From positions 827,732 through 891,731 of the forward strand of contig JAYKAV010002308.1 in the NCBI GenBank assembly GCA_035582835.1: DNA of 64,000 nucleotides. Direction: 5' to 3'. Position 1 is the first letter of the stretch. The number at the start of each line of letters is the position of its first letter. A program made the translations under genes and the position numbers. Origin of the DNA: Phoebastria nigripes. Lineage: Eukaryota > Chordata > Aves > Procellariiformes > Diomedeidae. Of this stretch, positions 63,120-64,000 are shown in pieces. The notes under the pieces are model-generated. The model ran no database searches and was not told where the DNA came from. It worked only from the letters and a program-made list of their open reading frames with translations.

Positions 63120-63260
63120 TGATTTGGATCTATTACTTCTGAATATTGCATGAAGCTGACAAGCACTTGTCATTTAAAGACCACATGGAGGCATTTAGTT
63201 TTCCATTTAGACATAATAACACATTATGCAAATAAGCTTGCCAAGGAAAGCTGGAGGCTT
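63120..63260. promoter_or_regulatory. Candidate non-coding regulatory block 4 with POU octamer
   Basis: Contains an exact POU octamer ATGCAAAT (63226-63233), an E-box palindrome ACAAGCACTTGTC and TAAT words. Enhancer-like; not proven. Confidence 0.3.
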
Positions 63261-63529
63261 ACATGAAATAAACTGTCAAACACCAGTTGCTAATAAATGA
63301 ACATTTCTTTATAGATTGTCTTAATTTGGGCAACTGGAAAATAAGCGTGGCTGCACGGATAGACAATCTTTCAATATGAAATTCTGTGGATCGTGCAGAG
63401 CAGAAATCTTCCCAGAAAATTAATGTTCCTTGCCTTGATGAAGTTAAACAAACACAGGGAACTTTAAGCAACCCTGTAAAATATTTACACTATATTGCAC
63501 AAAACAAGAAAGCTTTTGAAATCAGCTCC

Positions 63530-63760
63530 CCGCACCACAGATGCCAACGGGAGCTTTGCCGTGCCCGGGGCAAGAGCAGGATGCCTCCCGCCGGCGCTCA
63601 CCCCGCGGCTGCCTGGCACTTCCCCGGGCTGCTGGCACCGCCGGGCACCATCCTCCTGCTTCGCCCCAAAGGGAGCCCTCGCAGCTCCGCGGCACTGCCC
63701 GGGGCTGGTACGCCGCCTTTCAAACAGGCACGGCTTCCCCGTAGCTTTTCTCCGTGCCCT
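63530..63760. other. CpG-dense patch of unknown role
   Basis: About 230 bp GC-rich with many CpGs, open in several frames. No protein family is recognised in any frame. Confidence 0.4.
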
Positions 63761-64000
63761 ACACAGAATTCGGGAGTACTTGCAAGGAGACCTCAGGCTA
63801 ACTTGGTAAAGGGGGAGCAAAGTAGAGTATTTAAAATAAACCGAAACACAAGGCAGCTCGGATGGGTAACGGTCCCAGTCTTTCATATGCAGGTAACTGG
63901 GTAAGTAGACAGCTCAGAGATGCTTACATGCGTGTTTACTAAAATTAAACACAGACAGACCTCTTAAAACCACTCTCATCAACACACGGACCACTATGGC

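Larger units (their letters stand above)
54135..64000. other. Intergenic, enhancer-like AT-rich blocks and two CpG patches
   Basis: No gene recognised. The stretch holds a palindromic element (56601-56729) and AT-rich blocks dense in TAAT and octamer-like motifs (57225-57430, 58540-58700, 59600-59770, 63120-63260). It also holds two CpG-dense patches (60440-60680, 63530-63760) and an assembly gap (62842-62890). The 172-codon + strand frame at 63386-63904 coincides with the GC-rich patch and is likely a composition effect. Confidence 0.6.

Noticed and set aside
63386..63904. 172-codon + strand open frame
   Set aside because: Coincides with a CpG-dense patch that is open in four frames; no domain and no gene context.
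1..64000. tRNA, rRNA, CRISPR arrays, bacterial operons or phage genes
   Set aside because: No RNA-polymerase-III box pair, rRNA signature, regularly spaced repeats or operon-like coding was seen; the window is vertebrate nuclear DNA.

Overview
This is vertebrate nuclear DNA, most likely from a bird. It is AT-rich with a single strong CpG island. Short coding exons with canonical GT-AG splice sites are separated by introns of 0.4 to 13 kb. Interspersed repeats are few and mostly old: one CR1-type reverse-transcriptase fragment, several L2/MIR-like fragments and one LTR. Scattered single N's and one 49-N run show that this is draft assembly. The bird assignment is an inference; another sauropsid cannot be excluded.

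The only protein-coding gene I can establish is PTBP2 (neuronal polypyrimidine tract-binding protein), on the minus strand, with its 5' part in the window. Five exons read in order from right to left: exon 1 (29312-29305, MDG), a 31-nt exon 2 (27659-27629), exon 3 (14678-14603), exon 4 (1780-1608) and exon 5 (1185-1042). Their phases join exactly into residues 1-144: the N-terminal nuclear-localisation region and all of RRM1. The rest of the gene (RRM2-4) lies beyond position 1. The CpG island at about 28940-30025 is the promoter. It carries YY1-like and paired NRF1-like motifs just upstream of the start codon.

Introns 2 and 3 (about 13 kb each) hold no further exon that I can support. They do hold a 124-bp inverted repeat with 98% matching arms (5821-5944 / 6358-6481). 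They also hold an A35G27 tract (13840-13901), which reads as C27U35 in the PTBP2 pre-mRNA and runs straight into a consensus-like 3' splice site. Other low-complexity tracts and a poly(A)-ended candidate insertion (2428-3119) are present.

From about 30 kb to 64 kb the window looks like a gene desert upstream of PTBP2. It contains a decayed CR1-like LINE (about 32850-33550, minus), ancient L2/MIR-like fragments (around 41.2, 43.9, 45.3 and 50.5 kb), a probable solo LTR with a 4-bp target duplication (53138-54130), a palindromic MITE-like element (56601-56729), and AT-rich homeodomain/POU-motif-rich stretches that may be conserved enhancers (57.2, 58.6, 59.6 and 63.2 kb). Two small CpG-dense patches lie at 60.4-60.7 and 63.5-63.75 kb. 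I see no operon, CRISPR array, tRNA or rRNA, and no evidence of a new multi-gene system. The most interesting signals are structural and splicing-related features inside the PTBP2 introns.
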